A stretch of DNA of 64,000 bases from an uncultured Prevotella sp. (GCA_944319945.1 CALUFN010000007.1:1-64000); one strand, 5' to 3'; positions 44,610 to 54,076 are shown, numbered from the stretch's first letter. Translations and numbers: made by a program. The notes: generated from the sequence alone by a model not told the origin.

Positions 44610-44735
44610 AAAAAAGGCGGCCTTACGCATCGCAAAAGGCCACCTTAGGGCCTACAATTTGCCGTCTTTTATACAGCAAAAGGAAGCATTCGACACAGAA
44701 AAGTGCTTTTATCGGGCATAAAAAGGGCATTTTAC
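44610..44735. repeat. class A palindromic array, copy 9 (decayed)
   Basis: Six or so units with more change: AAAAAGGCGGCCTT (44610), GCAAAAGGCCACCTT (44631), a mutated unit at about 44653, GCAAAAGGAAGC (44676), AAAAGTGCTTTT (44699) and TAAAAAGGGCATTTT (44719). It lies between divergent genes. Confidence 0.75.
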
Positions 44736-44843
44736 GGCAATGACGACTCTAAAACATCACATTCGCACGTGTTAAATCAGTGCGAGCTGAAGGCAAATTT
44801 TTGTTAAGTGCAATGCACGTCAAGGATTCACATTACAATATCT

Positions 44844-44874
44844 TTTGTATTCTCGGTATTTCTTCTTATCTTTG
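44844..44874 (+). promoter_or_regulatory. aroA promoter
   Basis: TTTG (44844-44847), 19 bp, TATCTTTG (44867-44874), 32 bp before the ATG. Confidence 0.75.
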
Positions 44875-44906
44875 CATAAAATCATCCCACTTGAATTAAT
44901 CAGATT

Positions 44907-46160
44907 ATGAAATACATACTCACTGCACCGAAAAGAATCAACGCCACGATAAACCTGCCCGCATCTAAAAGCATCAGCAACAGGGCACTGATAATCAATG
45001 CGCTGGCCGGAGGAGGAGTGACGCCTGACAACCTGTCTGACTGCGACGACACTGAAGTGATACTCAATGCACTGCGCGACATGCCCCCAACGATAGACAT
45101 CAAGGCCGCAGGTACGGCTATGCGCTTCATGACGGCCTACCTGGCCGCCACGCCGGGCGAGCACGTGCTGACTGGTACCGACCGCATGAAGCTGCGGCCG
45201 ATAAAGGCCCTGGTAGACGCTCTTAGGTACATCGGAGCCGACATTGCCTACGAGGGGGCCGAAGGATACCCGCCGCTGCGCATCAAAGGACGGCGACTCG
45301 ACGGCGGACGGCTCGAGATACCGGGCGACATCAGTTCGCAATACATATCGGCACTGCTCATGATTGGCCCCGCGCTGGCCGAGGGACTGGAGCTTAGGCT
45401 GACGGGCGAGATCATCTCGCGCCCGTACATCGACCTCACGCTGTGCATGATGAGAGACTTCGGCGCTAAGGCGGAATGGACGGGAGCCGACACCATAAGG
45501 GTAAGCCCGAAGCCCTATGAGCCGCGTAGCTTCTTCATCGAAAACGACTGGAGCGCCGCGTCTTACTGGTATGAGGCTCTCGTGCTGGGCCGAGACGACG
45601 AGGTCGAGATATCGCTCACGGGCCTTACCGACGGCTCGCGGCAGGGCGACTCGGCCGTAAAATACCTGTTCAGCATGCTCGGCGTGAGGACTACGTTCAA
45701 GACGCGCGAACGCGGCGTGCCAACTACGGTAAGGCTGAAGCTGGTGGAGACCAAGCCGCCGCGCCTTGACTACGACTTCATAAACCAGCCCGACATGGTG
45801 CAGACGTTCGTGGTGTGCTGCGCACTATCCGACATTCCTTTCAGGTTTACGGGCTTGTCTACGCTGAAAATCAAGGAGACCGACCGCGTGGAGGCCCTGA
45901 AGACGGAGATGCGCAAACTGGGCTACGTGGTGCGCGAAACGGGCATCGGCGAACTGAGCTGGGACGGCGAGCGCTGCCGCCCGGCCGACGACATCGTGAT
46001 AAACACGTATGAAGACCACCGCATGGCCTTGGCCTTCGCCCCTGCTTCTATACGATTCCCGGGACTGAAGATAGACAATCCGGGAGTGGTAAGGAAGTCG
46101 TACCCCCGCTATTGGGACGACCTGAGGCAGGCGGGATTCACCGTAGAGGAGGCCATGTAG
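44907..46160 (+). CDS. aroA: EPSP synthase
   Basis: The sixth step of the shikimate pathway: 5-enolpyruvylshikimate-3-phosphate from shikimate-3-phosphate and PEP; 417 residues. The substrate-binding motifs are present: LPASKSISNRALIINAL near the N-terminus, AAGTAMRFMTAYL, QYISALLMIGPAL, ENDWSAASYW, and LKIKETDRVEALKTEM, with YEDHRMALAFA near the end. Asparagine of the usual GNAGT motif is replaced by AAGT, which appears in many Bacteroidota members. The small Cys-rich membrane gene follows one base after the stop. Confidence 0.95.
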   Translation: MKYILTAPKRINATINLPASKSISNRALIINALAGGGVTPDNLSDCDDTEVILNALRDMPPTIDIKAAGTAMRFMTAYLAATPGEHVLTGTDRMKLRPIKALVDALRYIGADIAYEGAEGYPPLRIKGRRLDGGRLEIPGDISSQYISALLMIGPALAEGLELRLTGEIISRPYIDLTLCMMRDFGAKAEWTGADTIRVSPKPYEPRSFFIENDWSAASYWYEALVLGRDDEVEISLTGLTDGSRQGDSAVKYLFSMLGVRTTFKTRERGVPTTVRLKLVETKPPRLDYDFINQPDMVQTFVVCCALSDIPFRFTGLSTLKIKETDRVEALKTEMRKLGYVVRETGIGELSWDGERCRPADDIVINTYEDHRMALAFAPASIRFPGLKIDNPGVVRKSYPRYWDDLRQAGFTVEEAM

Positions 46161-46161
46161 C

Positions 46162-46560
46162 ATGGAATCGATGATTTATCTCGCATATTTCGCCGCCCTG
46201 ATAGTGCTCGCCGTAGTGCTGAAAAGACTGTTCGCACGCTCCGGAGCCAAGCCTGCCGACGGCACCGACGCCGCCGTCAAGGCCTGCGCCACATGCTCGG
46301 AGGCCGGCGGCAAGTGCCTGCAAGACTGCGTGATAGAGAACGCGGCGCGCGACATTGAATATTTCGACGACGAAGAGCTCGACCGCTTCAAGCGGCGGCC
46401 GTCGGACAAGTACGACGACGACGAGGCGGCCGAGTTTGCCGAAGTGATGTACACGATGAAACCCGAAGAGGTGAAAGACTGGCTCGTAAGCCTGCAGCGC
46501 AGGGACGTCAACCTGCCCGACCAGCTGAAAGACGAAGCCATAATGCTGGCCGGCGGCTGA
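46162..46560 (+). CDS. small membrane protein with Cys cluster
   Basis: A 132-residue protein with one N-terminal helix (MIYLAYFAALIVLAVVLKRLF), then a cytoplasmic part. Four cysteines sit close together in CATCSEAGGKCLQDCV, near residues 42-56, as in a metal or iron-sulfur site. The rest is acidic (FDDEELDRFKRRPSDKYDDDE). The C-terminal helical domain runs through MKPEEVKDWLVSLQRRDVNLPDQLKDEAIML. It starts one base after the aroA stop, so it is co-transcribed. I do not recognise a named function. Confidence 0.75.
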   Translation: MESMIYLAYFAALIVLAVVLKRLFARSGAKPADGTDAAVKACATCSEAGGKCLQDCVIENAARDIEYFDDEELDRFKRRPSDKYDDDEAAEFAEVMYTMKPEEVKDWLVSLQRRDVNLPDQLKDEAIMLAGG

Positions 46561-46639
46561 GTATTTTGCCGCGCTATGCAATAAAAACGCCGTTTGCAAG
46601 TTATATAATAAGCGGTGTCATGGCCTCCGTCGAAACAAA

Positions 46640-49600
46640 ATGCGAATAATACTCACACGACATATAATCCCACTGCTGGCCGTTATGGCAGTCATAACGG
46701 CCGTAAGCTGCTCTACCGAGAAGAACACGGCGCAAAGCCGCTGGTGGCACTCGTTCAACGCACGCTACAACACTTACTACAACGGCTCGCTGGCATACAT
46801 CGACGGCTCGCTCGAAAAAGAAACCGGCCACAAGGACAACTACACCGAGATGTTGCCCCTGTACACCGTAGGCAACAAGAACAGCCGCGACATAGGGGCG
46901 GCCAACTTCGACCGGGCCATAGAGAAATGCCAAAAGGCCATCCGCCTGCACAGCATAAAGCGCCGCCCACAATGGATGAAAAACAGGCGCAAGACCGAGA
47001 AGGACATAGAGTGGCTCAACCGCAAGGAATACAACCCATTCCTGTGGAAGGCGTGGCTGCTGATGGGCCGCGCGCAGTTCATGAAAGGCTCGTTCGACGA
47101 GGCTGCGTCGACCTTCGCCTACATGAGCCGCCTTTACGCCACGCAGCCGGCCATCTACGGGCGTGCAAGAGCGTGGTTGGCAAAGTGTTACATCGAGCAA
47201 GACTGGATTTACGACGCCGAGGACGTGATAACCAAGATGAGCAGCGACTCGCTGCACTGGCGCGCCCGTAAGGAGTGGGACTACACCTACGCCGACTATT
47301 ACATCCACACGGGCGAGTATGAAAAGGCCATACCTTACCTGCGCAAGGTGATCAAGCACGAGATGCGCCGCAAGCAGAAAGCCCGCGAATGGTACCTGAT
47401 GGGCCAGCTCGAGGCCGCGCTCGGACACGAGGACAAGGCATACAAGGCGTTCAAGCGCGTGATACGGCTCAACCCTCCATACGAGCTTGAGTTCAACGCA
47501 CGCATCGCCATGACCGAGGTAATGGCCGGACGGCAGTCGGGCAAGATGATAAAACGCCTGCGCCGCATGGCCCGCTCGGACAACAACAAGGAGTATCTCG
47601 ACCAGGTTTATTACGCCATAGGCAACATATACCTCAACCAAAAAGACACGCTCAACGCCATCTCTGCCTACGAGCAAGGCAACATCAAGTCGACTCGGGG
47701 CGGCATAGAGAAAGGCGTGCTGCTGCTTAAGCTGGGCGACCTGTACTGGGACCGCGGGCAATACTCCGACGCACGCCGCTGCTACGGTGAGGCGATAGGC
47801 CTCTTGGACAAGGAAAGAGACGACTACCTGCAGATGTCCGAACGCTCGAAAGTGCTCGACGAACTCGTGCCCTACACCGAGGCCGTACACCTGCAAGACT
47901 CGCTCCAAGCGCTCGCCAAGATGCCCGAAGACGAGCGCAACGCCGCCATAGACCGAGTGATAGAGGCCCTGAAGCAGAAGGAGAAAGAGGAACGCGAGGC
48001 CCAAGCCGAGGCCGAAGCCCAGCAATACTTGGCCGAAAACGGCGGCACGGGCACCACCCCGGGGCAGAACAACACTGCCGGCAACATGACAGACAAGAAC
48101 GGCACATGGTATTTCTACAACCCTACGGCCGTAAGCCAGGGTAAAGCTACGTTCCAAAAACTGTGGGGACGGCGCGAGAACGCCGACGACTGGCAGCGCG
48201 CCAACAAGACCGTGGTGGCGGTCGCGCAATCGCCCGAGGAACTGACCGACGAGCAACGTGACTCGATAGCGGCGGCCGAAGCCGTGGAAGACTCCATAGA
48301 AAACGCCCTCGACAGTGCGCATAACAATCCCCACATGCGCGAATACTACATGAAACAGATACCTTTTACAGCCGAACAAGTGGCCGAAAGCAACAAGATA
48401 ATCGAAGACGGACTCTTCCATGCGGGCGTGATCTTCAAGGACAAGCTCGACAATCTCGCGCTGAGCGAGCAAAACCTGCGCCGCCTGACCGACTCTTACA
48501 AGGACTACGAAAACCTCGACGAGGCTTATTACCACCTATTCCTGCTCTACTCGAGGCAGCAAAAGGCGGCCCTCGCCGAGAGCTATCTCGACATGCTTAA
48601 GCGCGACTTCCCCAAAAGCAGGTGGACCGTGCTGCTCTCCGATCCTATGTATGAGGAGAACGCACGCTTCGGGGTGCACATCGAAGACTCCATATACGCC
48701 GCCACCTACGAGGCGTTTAAGGCCGACCGGTTCGACGAGGTGAAGGCTAACACCGAGCTGTCGGCCACGCGGTTCCCCCTCGGAGCCAACCGCGATAAAT
48801 TCATATTCATCGGCGGACTGAGCAAGCTCAACGGCGGAGACGCCGACGGATGCCTTGCCGACATGCAGGAACTGATCAGCAAATATCCGGAAAGCGATGT
48901 CGGCGAAATGGCCGGCATGATAATCAACGGAGTGAAGGCAGGACGGCAACTGTACGGAGGAAAGTTTGACATCAGCGATATATGGGAGCGCAGAGCCGTG
49001 GTGCTCAACGACAGCGACTCGATAGCCGCGCGCACGTTCGTGGCCGAACGCAACGCCGACTTCTCGTTCCTTTTAGTGTATTCGCCCGACTCCCTTGACG
49101 AGAACAAGCTGCTGTTCGAGCTTGCGAGGTTCAACTTCACAAACTTCATCGTAAGAAACTTCGAAGTCACAATAGAAGAACTTGACGGCGTAAATCGCAT
49201 GAGAATCAGCGGATTCAGGAACTATGACGAGGCTCTGCAATACGCCCGTCAGCTCAACGACAACCGCAACATCAACAAACTGGCACGCAAAGCCCGCTCG
49301 ATAATAATCAGCGACGCCAACCTCGAGTTGCTCGGCAGGCAATACAGCTACAACGATTACGACAAGTTTTACGAAGAACACTTCGTGCCCCTGCGCATAA
49401 GCACGGTACGCCTGCTGACCGAACCGGCTACGATAGAATACGAACCGAAGTCCGAAAGCGGCAAAGACGACGACGAGCTGTACAACGGCGGAGTGATAGA
49501 AGGCGGACTGTTCATCGAAGACGACAAGCCGGCAACACCGGCCGACAGCGGCACTCTCTTAATCCCCGACGAGCAGAATGCCGACGAACGGCAGGACGCC

Positions 49601-50134
49601 ACCGGAACAGAAACCACCGTAATAACCGAAGAGCCTGAAACCGACACGCCGCAGACCGTCACGGCTGAACCACAAGAGGGCACCACCGTGACCATAGCCC
49701 CCGAAACGCAGGAAAAAGAGCCGGGCAACACCGTGCCCGAAGACGGCGGCACGTTTGTCATCGAAGATGCGCAACAAGCCAAAAAGCCAGCCGCCACCCA
49801 GCCCGAGGCTGCGGGCGAGACCGTAATACCTCTCGACGAAGACGGTACCGAGGCCAACGAGACACCGCAAGACGACGAAAGCCGTACAGCCGAAAGCCAA
49901 GACACGACGGCCGAAACCAAGCCCGAAACCGACGATGACACCAACGCAAGTCCAGCCGAAGGCACAAAACCGCAGAAAGACGAGTTCATAATAGAATTTA
50001 ACGACGACAACGACAGCGGTACCAACGACGATGCCGGCGGCTACGACGACGGCGGAAACACAAACCTTGAGGACGCTCCCAAGCAAGACGGATACGACCT
50101 TGAGGACGAATATTACGACCTGGAAGGATTCTGA
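46640..50134 (+). CDS. porW: PorW/SprE-type T9SS lipoprotein
   Basis: A 1164-residue lipoprotein required for type IX secretion and, in gliders, motility. The lipobox is VITAVSCSTEKN; the family N-terminus is RWWHSFNARYNTYYNGSLAYIDGS. TPR-like repeats run from about residue 60 to 480, for example YLRKVIKHEMRRKQKAREWY and YEQGNIKSTRGGIEKGVLLLKLG. A second helical half (VAESNKIIEDGLFHAGV) follows. From about residue 945 on, the protein is a long acidic, Thr/Pro/Glu-rich tail without predicted structure, longer than I expect for the family. The porX gene follows 36 bp later; known members bridge the secretion machine and its ATP-independent motor. Confidence 0.9.
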   Translation: MRIILTRHIIPLLAVMAVITAVSCSTEKNTAQSRWWHSFNARYNTYYNGSLAYIDGSLEKETGHKDNYTEMLPLYTVGNKNSRDIGAANFDRAIEKCQKAIRLHSIKRRPQWMKNRRKTEKDIEWLNRKEYNPFLWKAWLLMGRAQFMKGSFDEAASTFAYMSRLYATQPAIYGRARAWLAKCYIEQDWIYDAEDVITKMSSDSLHWRARKEWDYTYADYYIHTGEYEKAIPYLRKVIKHEMRRKQKAREWYLMGQLEAALGHEDKAYKAFKRVIRLNPPYELEFNARIAMTEVMAGRQSGKMIKRLRRMARSDNNKEYLDQVYYAIGNIYLNQKDTLNAISAYEQGNIKSTRGGIEKGVLLLKLGDLYWDRGQYSDARRCYGEAIGLLDKERDDYLQMSERSKVLDELVPYTEAVHLQDSLQALAKMPEDERNAAIDRVIEALKQKEKEEREAQAEAEAQQYLAENGGTGTTPGQNNTAGNMTDKNGTWYFYNPTAVSQGKATFQKLWGRRENADDWQRANKTVVAVAQSPEELTDEQRDSIAAAEAVEDSIENALDSAHNNPHMREYYMKQIPFTAEQVAESNKIIEDGLFHAGVIFKDKLDNLALSEQNLRRLTDSYKDYENLDEAYYHLFLLYSRQQKAALAESYLDMLKRDFPKSRWTVLLSDPMYEENARFGVHIEDSIYAATYEAFKADRFDEVKANTELSATRFPLGANRDKFIFIGGLSKLNGGDADGCLADMQELISKYPESDVGEMAGMIINGVKAGRQLYGGKFDISDIWERRAVVLNDSDSIAARTFVAERNADFSFLLVYSPDSLDENKLLFELARFNFTNFIVRNFEVTIEELDGVNRMRISGFRNYDEALQYARQLNDNRNINKLARKARSIIISDANLELLGRQYSYNDYDKFYEEHFVPLRISTVRLLTEPATIEYEPKSESGKDDDELYNGGVIEGGLFIEDDKPATPADSGTLLIPDEQNADERQDATGTETTVITEEPETDTPQTVTAEPQEGTTVTIAPETQEKEPGNTVPEDGGTFVIEDAQQAKKPAATQPEAAGETVIPLDEDGTEANETPQDDESRTAESQDTTAETKPETDDDTNASPAEGTKPQKDEFIIEFNDDNDSGTNDDAGGYDDGGNTNLEDAPKQDGYDLEDEYYDLEGF

Positions 50135-50170
50135 CGAACGGCTTCCGGATATCCATAAAATCAATAGACA

Positions 50171-51805
50171 ATGAGCAACGGATTATTACTATGGGCCGAC
50201 GACGAGATGGAACTGCTCCGCGCCCACATACTTTTCCTTGAGAAAAAGGGATACGACGTGGTGACCGTGACCAACGGCACCGACGCCATAGACCAATGCA
50301 GGCAAAAGACATTCGACCTAATCCTGCTCGACGAGATGATGCCCGGCCTCAGCGGACTTGAGACATTGCAGCAGATAAAGGAAATATCGCCGGCCACTCC
50401 GGTGGTCATGGTGACCAAGAGCGAGGAGGAAAACATCATGGACCAGGCCATAGGCTCGAAGATAGCCGACTATCTCATCAAGCCCGTAAACCCCAACCAG
50501 ATACTCCTCTCGCTGAAAAAGAACATACACAGGAAGGAAATAGTCACCGAGGTAACCCAAAGCGGATACCAGCAGAGCTTCCAAGACATAGCCTCGCAGA
50601 TAAGCGGATGCAAGACAATAGACGACTGGATGAGCGTGTACCGCAGGCTCGTGCACTGGGAACTGGAGCTGAGCAACACCGACAGCAGCATGACCGAGAT
50701 GCTGAAAATGCAGAAGGAGGAGGCCGACAACGGCTTCGCCAAATACGTGAAGACGCACTACTTAGACTGGATGGACGAAATAGCCGGAGCGCAGAAGGCC
50801 GGGCCTCAACAGACATCGCGGCTGCGCCTGGCCCACCCCCAACCGCGCAAGCCGCAGCAAAAGGCGGCCGAACGCCCGATGATGAGCATCGACATATTCA
50901 AGCGTAAGATATTCCCGCTGCTCGACTCGGGCGAGAAGGTGTTCCTGATAGTCATCGACAACTTCCGTCTAGACCAGTGGAGGATGCTCTCACAGGAGAT
51001 CGGCGACATGTTCGACATCGACGAAGAAACATACGTAAGCATACTGCCCACGGCCACGCAATACGCCCGCAACGCCATATTCAGCGGCCTGATGCCGGTG
51101 AAGATAGCCGAGATGTTCCCCGACCTGTGGGTGGACGAGGACGAGGAGGAAGGCAAGAACCTCAACGAGGGACCGCTCATAAAAACCCAGCTCGAGCGTT
51201 TCCGCCGCCACGACACGTACTCTTACCATAAAATAAACGACTCGACGGGGGCCGACAAGTTCCTGCAGAAGTTCAACTCGTTGAAAGGCAACACGCTCAA
51301 CGTGCTTGTAATCAACTTCATCGACATGCTAAGCCACGCCCGCACGGAGTCGAGAATGGTGCGCGAGCTGGCCAACAGCGAGTCGGCCTACCGCAGCATA
51401 ACGCTCAGCTGGTTTCGCCACTCGGTGCTGGCAGACCTCTTCAAGATGCTCGCGCAAAGCGACTTCACCGTAATGATAACCACCGACCACGGCAGTATAA
51501 GGGCCTCGAAGCCGGTAAAAATAATAGGAGACCGCAACACGAACACCAACCTGCGCTACAAGCTCGGCAAGAACCTGAACTACGACCCGCGCGAAGTGTT
51601 CGTGATAAAGGAGCCGCGCAGGGCCATGCTGCCGGCTCCCAACCTGAGCACTTCATATGTGTTCGCCACAAGCGACTCGTTCTTCGCCTACCCCAACAAC
51701 TATAATTACTACGTATCCTATTATAAGGACACATTCCAACACGGCGGCATCTCGATGGAGGAGATGATAGTACCGCTCGTCACCATGAGGGTGAGGAAAA
51801 GGTAA
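50171..51805 (+). CDS. porX: PorX response regulator with PglZ domain
   Basis: A 544-residue regulator and effector of the type IX secretion system. The N-terminal receiver has DDE at residues 10-12, the phosphoacceptor Asp54 in LILLDEMMPG, and the KP pair in DYLIKPVNP. A three-helix middle follows. The C-terminal alkaline-phosphatase-like PglZ domain includes VFLIVIDNFRLDQWRML, FIDMLSHARTES and MITTDHGSIRASKPVKI, with the zinc-binding Asp/His residues. Known PorX acts with PorY and SigP and as a phosphodiesterase on oligonucleotides. It is directly downstream of porW and upstream of tsaE. Confidence 0.93.
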   Translation: MSNGLLLWADDEMELLRAHILFLEKKGYDVVTVTNGTDAIDQCRQKTFDLILLDEMMPGLSGLETLQQIKEISPATPVVMVTKSEEENIMDQAIGSKIADYLIKPVNPNQILLSLKKNIHRKEIVTEVTQSGYQQSFQDIASQISGCKTIDDWMSVYRRLVHWELELSNTDSSMTEMLKMQKEEADNGFAKYVKTHYLDWMDEIAGAQKAGPQQTSRLRLAHPQPRKPQQKAAERPMMSIDIFKRKIFPLLDSGEKVFLIVIDNFRLDQWRMLSQEIGDMFDIDEETYVSILPTATQYARNAIFSGLMPVKIAEMFPDLWVDEDEEEGKNLNEGPLIKTQLERFRRHDTYSYHKINDSTGADKFLQKFNSLKGNTLNVLVINFIDMLSHARTESRMVRELANSESAYRSITLSWFRHSVLADLFKMLAQSDFTVMITTDHGSIRASKPVKIIGDRNTNTNLRYKLGKNLNYDPREVFVIKEPRRAMLPAPNLSTSYVFATSDSFFAYPNNYNYYVSYYKDTFQHGGISMEEMIVPLVTMRVRKR

Positions 51806-51992
51806 GAAATAGTCAACTAAACACCCACCCGAGCCCTCCCAAAGGGACGGAGCTTAATCGGTAGTGCTAATAAGACGGCCAAGTGCAGGGCTAAATGGGT
51901 TTTGGTAAATCATTGATAGCATCAATTAAGAACAAAGCACACCAAGCCTTCACCTCTCGTGAGGGCATGGACAGGCATTAAATAAGCAGACA

Positions 51993-52406
51993 ATGAACAT
52001 CACAATCAACAATCTTGAGACCATCGGCGAGGCCGCGCGCCAATTCGCCGACAACATCGGAAGTGCCCGCGTGTTCGCCTTTTACGGCAAGATGGGCGCC
52101 GGCAAGACCACGTTTATCAAGGCCGTATGCGAACAGCTCGGCGTTGAAGACGTGATAACGTCGCCCACGTTCGCAATCGTCAACGAATACACATCGGAGA
52201 CTTCAGGCGACACGATTTACCACTTCGACTTCTACCGCATCAAGAAGATAGAGGAAGTCTACGACATGGGTTATGAGGAATACTTCTACGGCGGCGCGCT
52301 CTGCTTCATAGAATGGCCCGAACTGATAGAAGACCTCCTGCCGGAAGACGCCGTAAAGGTAACCATCCAAGAAAACGCCGACGGTTCGCGCAGCGTCAGC
52401 TTCTAA
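51993..52406 (+). CDS. tsaE: tRNA threonylcarbamoyladenosine ATPase TsaE
   Basis: The ATPase partner of TsaB-TsaD in making t6A37 on ANN-decoding tRNAs; 137 residues. The P-loop is GKMGAGKTTFIKAVCEQLG near residue 33, followed by ITSPTFAIVNEY and HFDFYRI with the Walker-B-like Asp. IEWPELIEDLLPEDAVKVTI completes the family. The porX-tsaE neighbourhood is common in Bacteroidota. The 187-bp gap from porX has a small CCCTCCCAAAGGGA hairpin only. Confidence 0.95.
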   Translation: MNITINNLETIGEAARQFADNIGSARVFAFYGKMGAGKTTFIKAVCEQLGVEDVITSPTFAIVNEYTSETSGDTIYHFDFYRIKKIEEVYDMGYEEYFYGGALCFIEWPELIEDLLPEDAVKVTIQENADGSRSVSF

Positions 52407-52412
52407 TCGGAG

Positions 52413-52493
52413 AGCAGACGAGCAGTCAGCAGACAAGTTTTCAGCAGGCAAGACAATTCTCCTTGCCTGCTCGTCACTGACCGCTTGTCTGCT
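52413..52493. repeat. class B word-built inverted repeat (after tsaE)
   Basis: AGCAGACGAGCAGTCAGC and CAGCAGGCAAG face CTTGCCTGCTCGTCACTGAC then CGCTTGTCTGCT. The arms pair with a few mismatches. The words resemble those in the psd-pssA gap. Confidence 0.7.
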
Positions 52494-52593
52494 ATGAAAA
52501 TTTCCTTTTATAACTTTCTTTAAACTACAGCGGGGCATGATTACGGCCGCAAGATAGGTTTTATAATAAAAGTCTATAAAGAAAGGAGAACAC

Positions 52594-53151
52594 ATGAAAA
52601 ACTTAATTCTACTGATAGCGGCGATAATAATCGGCACCGTAAGCACCTACGCCCAAAACGATGGCGAGCGCAAACTTACCAAAAAGGAGCGCAAGGACAT
52701 GGAGGCGCGCATGGACAGCCTGATGCACGCTACGGCCGAAAAAGCCATAGACGACACGGCCTTCGTGCTCGAAGCCGACAGGGTGACGTTCAAACGCGGA
52801 TATACGGCGCACGTAACGTCGACAACCAACTTCATAGCCGCGTGCGGCGGCGAGGCCACCGTGCAAGTAGCCTTCAACGTGCCGTGGCCGGGCTTCAACG
52901 GTCTCGGCGGCATCACCGTGGAAGGCGACATATCAAAATACAAGAAAACGAAAGACAAGAAAGGCAACGTCTACATAGAGATGAGCGTTAACGGCAGGGC
53001 CATATCCGCATGGCTGTTCATCACGCTCTGGAAAGACAGCGACAAGGCCTCGGTGACCGTGCAGCAAAACTTCTATTCGGGCAAGATAACGCTCGAGGGG
53101 AAGATAGTGCCCGTGGAAGCGAGCAGCGTGTACAAAGCCATGCCGCTATAA
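52594..53151 (+). CDS. DUF4251 exported protein
   Basis: A 185-residue exported protein. The signal peptide is NLILLIAAIIIGTVSTYAQ. A charged helix (KKERKDMEARMDSLMHATAEKAI) precedes a beta domain with the DUF4251 pattern: STTNFIAACGGEATVQVAF, PWPGFNGLGGITVEGDISKY. Function unknown. It has a moderate GAAAGGAG upstream of the ATG, one of few Shine-Dalgarno-like sites here. The next gene, a GNAT enzyme, starts 28 bp after its stop. Confidence 0.8.
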   Translation: MKNLILLIAAIIIGTVSTYAQNDGERKLTKKERKDMEARMDSLMHATAEKAIDDTAFVLEADRVTFKRGYTAHVTSTTNFIAACGGEATVQVAFNVPWPGFNGLGGITVEGDISKYKKTKDKKGNVYIEMSVNGRAISAWLFITLWKDSDKASVTVQQNFYSGKITLEGKIVPVEASSVYKAMPL

Positions 53152-53178
53152 CCCCAACGCCAAGCAAAAAATGAGCAC

Positions 53179-53682
53179 ATGACATTACGCAAATCCATAC
53201 CGACAGACCTGCCCGGAGCATGGCGGATAATATTAGACGCCAAACGGATGATGAGCGAAAGCGGCAGAAACCAATGGACCGAAGAATATCCGTCATACAC
53301 ACAGATAGAGGCCGACATCGCCTCGGGCGACGCTTACGTGATATGCGACGACGACGGCACGCCGCACGCATACGCCTGCATCACGGCCCGGCCCGAGCCT
53401 GCATACGACTGCCCTAACGCCTGCTGGCTTAACCACGGCGGCTACATGGTGATACACCGCCTAGCCGTAAGCGCAGCCAGCCGAGGCCGAGGACTGGCCC
53501 GCATGATGCTGATGTATGCCGAGGAGCTGTGCCGCAGGAGCGGCATAGGCAGCATAAGGATAGACACCAACCATGACAACGCCGAGATGCTCGGCCTTGT
53601 AAGCTCGCTCGGCTACGCCAGCTGCGGCATGGTAAGCTACGGACCGAGGGGCGAACGCATGGCGTTTGAGAAATTAGTCTGA
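53179..53682 (+). CDS. GNAT N-acetyltransferase
   Basis: A 167-residue acetyl-CoA-dependent acetyltransferase. The N-terminal helix pattern MTLRKSIPTDLPGAWRIILDAK and motif A with the CoA-binding loop, HRLAVSAASRGRGLARMMLMYAEEL (R/Q-x2-G-x-G/A), are clear. The C-terminal part IRIDTNHDNAEMLGLVSSLGYASCG fits the fold. The acceptor cannot be predicted. It is likely co-transcribed with the DUF4251 gene. Confidence 0.88.
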   Translation: MTLRKSIPTDLPGAWRIILDAKRMMSESGRNQWTEEYPSYTQIEADIASGDAYVICDDDGTPHAYACITARPEPAYDCPNACWLNHGGYMVIHRLAVSAASRGRGLARMMLMYAEELCRRSGIGSIRIDTNHDNAEMLGLVSSLGYASCGMVSYGPRGERMAFEKLV

Positions 53683-53805
53683 CCCTTTGCGCCATATTCC
53701 CGGCCGCACGACGACGGGCCAACCCGCACCCCACGACCACGCTGCGGCACATGCTCGTGCAATATGCCGTAACAGCCTATGAATCAGTAGATTACAGCCA
53801 AGCTC

Positions 53806-53890
53806 GTAAAAGATAACCTTTTGCATCGCAAAAAGCATCCTTTTACGGGCTTAAAGGTAGCCTTTCACAAAGCGAACGGCTACCTTTCGG
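53806..53890. repeat. class A palindromic array, copy 10
   Basis: Units at about 53806 (TAAAAGATAACCTTTT), 53829 (CAAAAAGCATCCTTTT), 53850 (TTAAAGGTAGCCTTTC) and 53873 (CGAACGGCTACCTTTC). It lies between the GNAT gene and the C10 promoter. Confidence 0.88.
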
Positions 53891-53950
53891 AAAAACGGGG
53901 ATCAAGCATCCGGCTCAGGCCAACTGAAATACATCATGCATATTTTATGA

Positions 53951-53990
53951 GACTTTTATTTGCATTTACGGCAAATATTGCTTATATTTG
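53951..53990 (+). promoter_or_regulatory. C10 protease promoter (type D module, copy 1)
   Basis: TTTG (53959-53962), 20 bp, TATATTTG (53983-53990). The spacer words TGCATTTACGGCAAA, ATTGCTTAT recur at 55872-55903 upstream of the Rpn gene. Confidence 0.75.
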
Positions 53991-54076
53991 TCGACAGACA
54001 AGCCACGCATGAGACAATCCTGCGGCCACGCCGCAACCATTACATTTTTTCACAAACCCACTAACACCTGACGATC

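Noticed and set aside
46601-48535. Open frame of 644 codons on the minus strand, opposite porW
   Set aside because: It mirrors the porW codons in GC-rich DNA, has no recognisable domain, and porW carries clear family motifs.
51806-51992. Small gene between porX and tsaE
   Set aside because: The stretch has no open frame with a start and no coding pattern; only a small CCCTCCC/GGGA hairpin.
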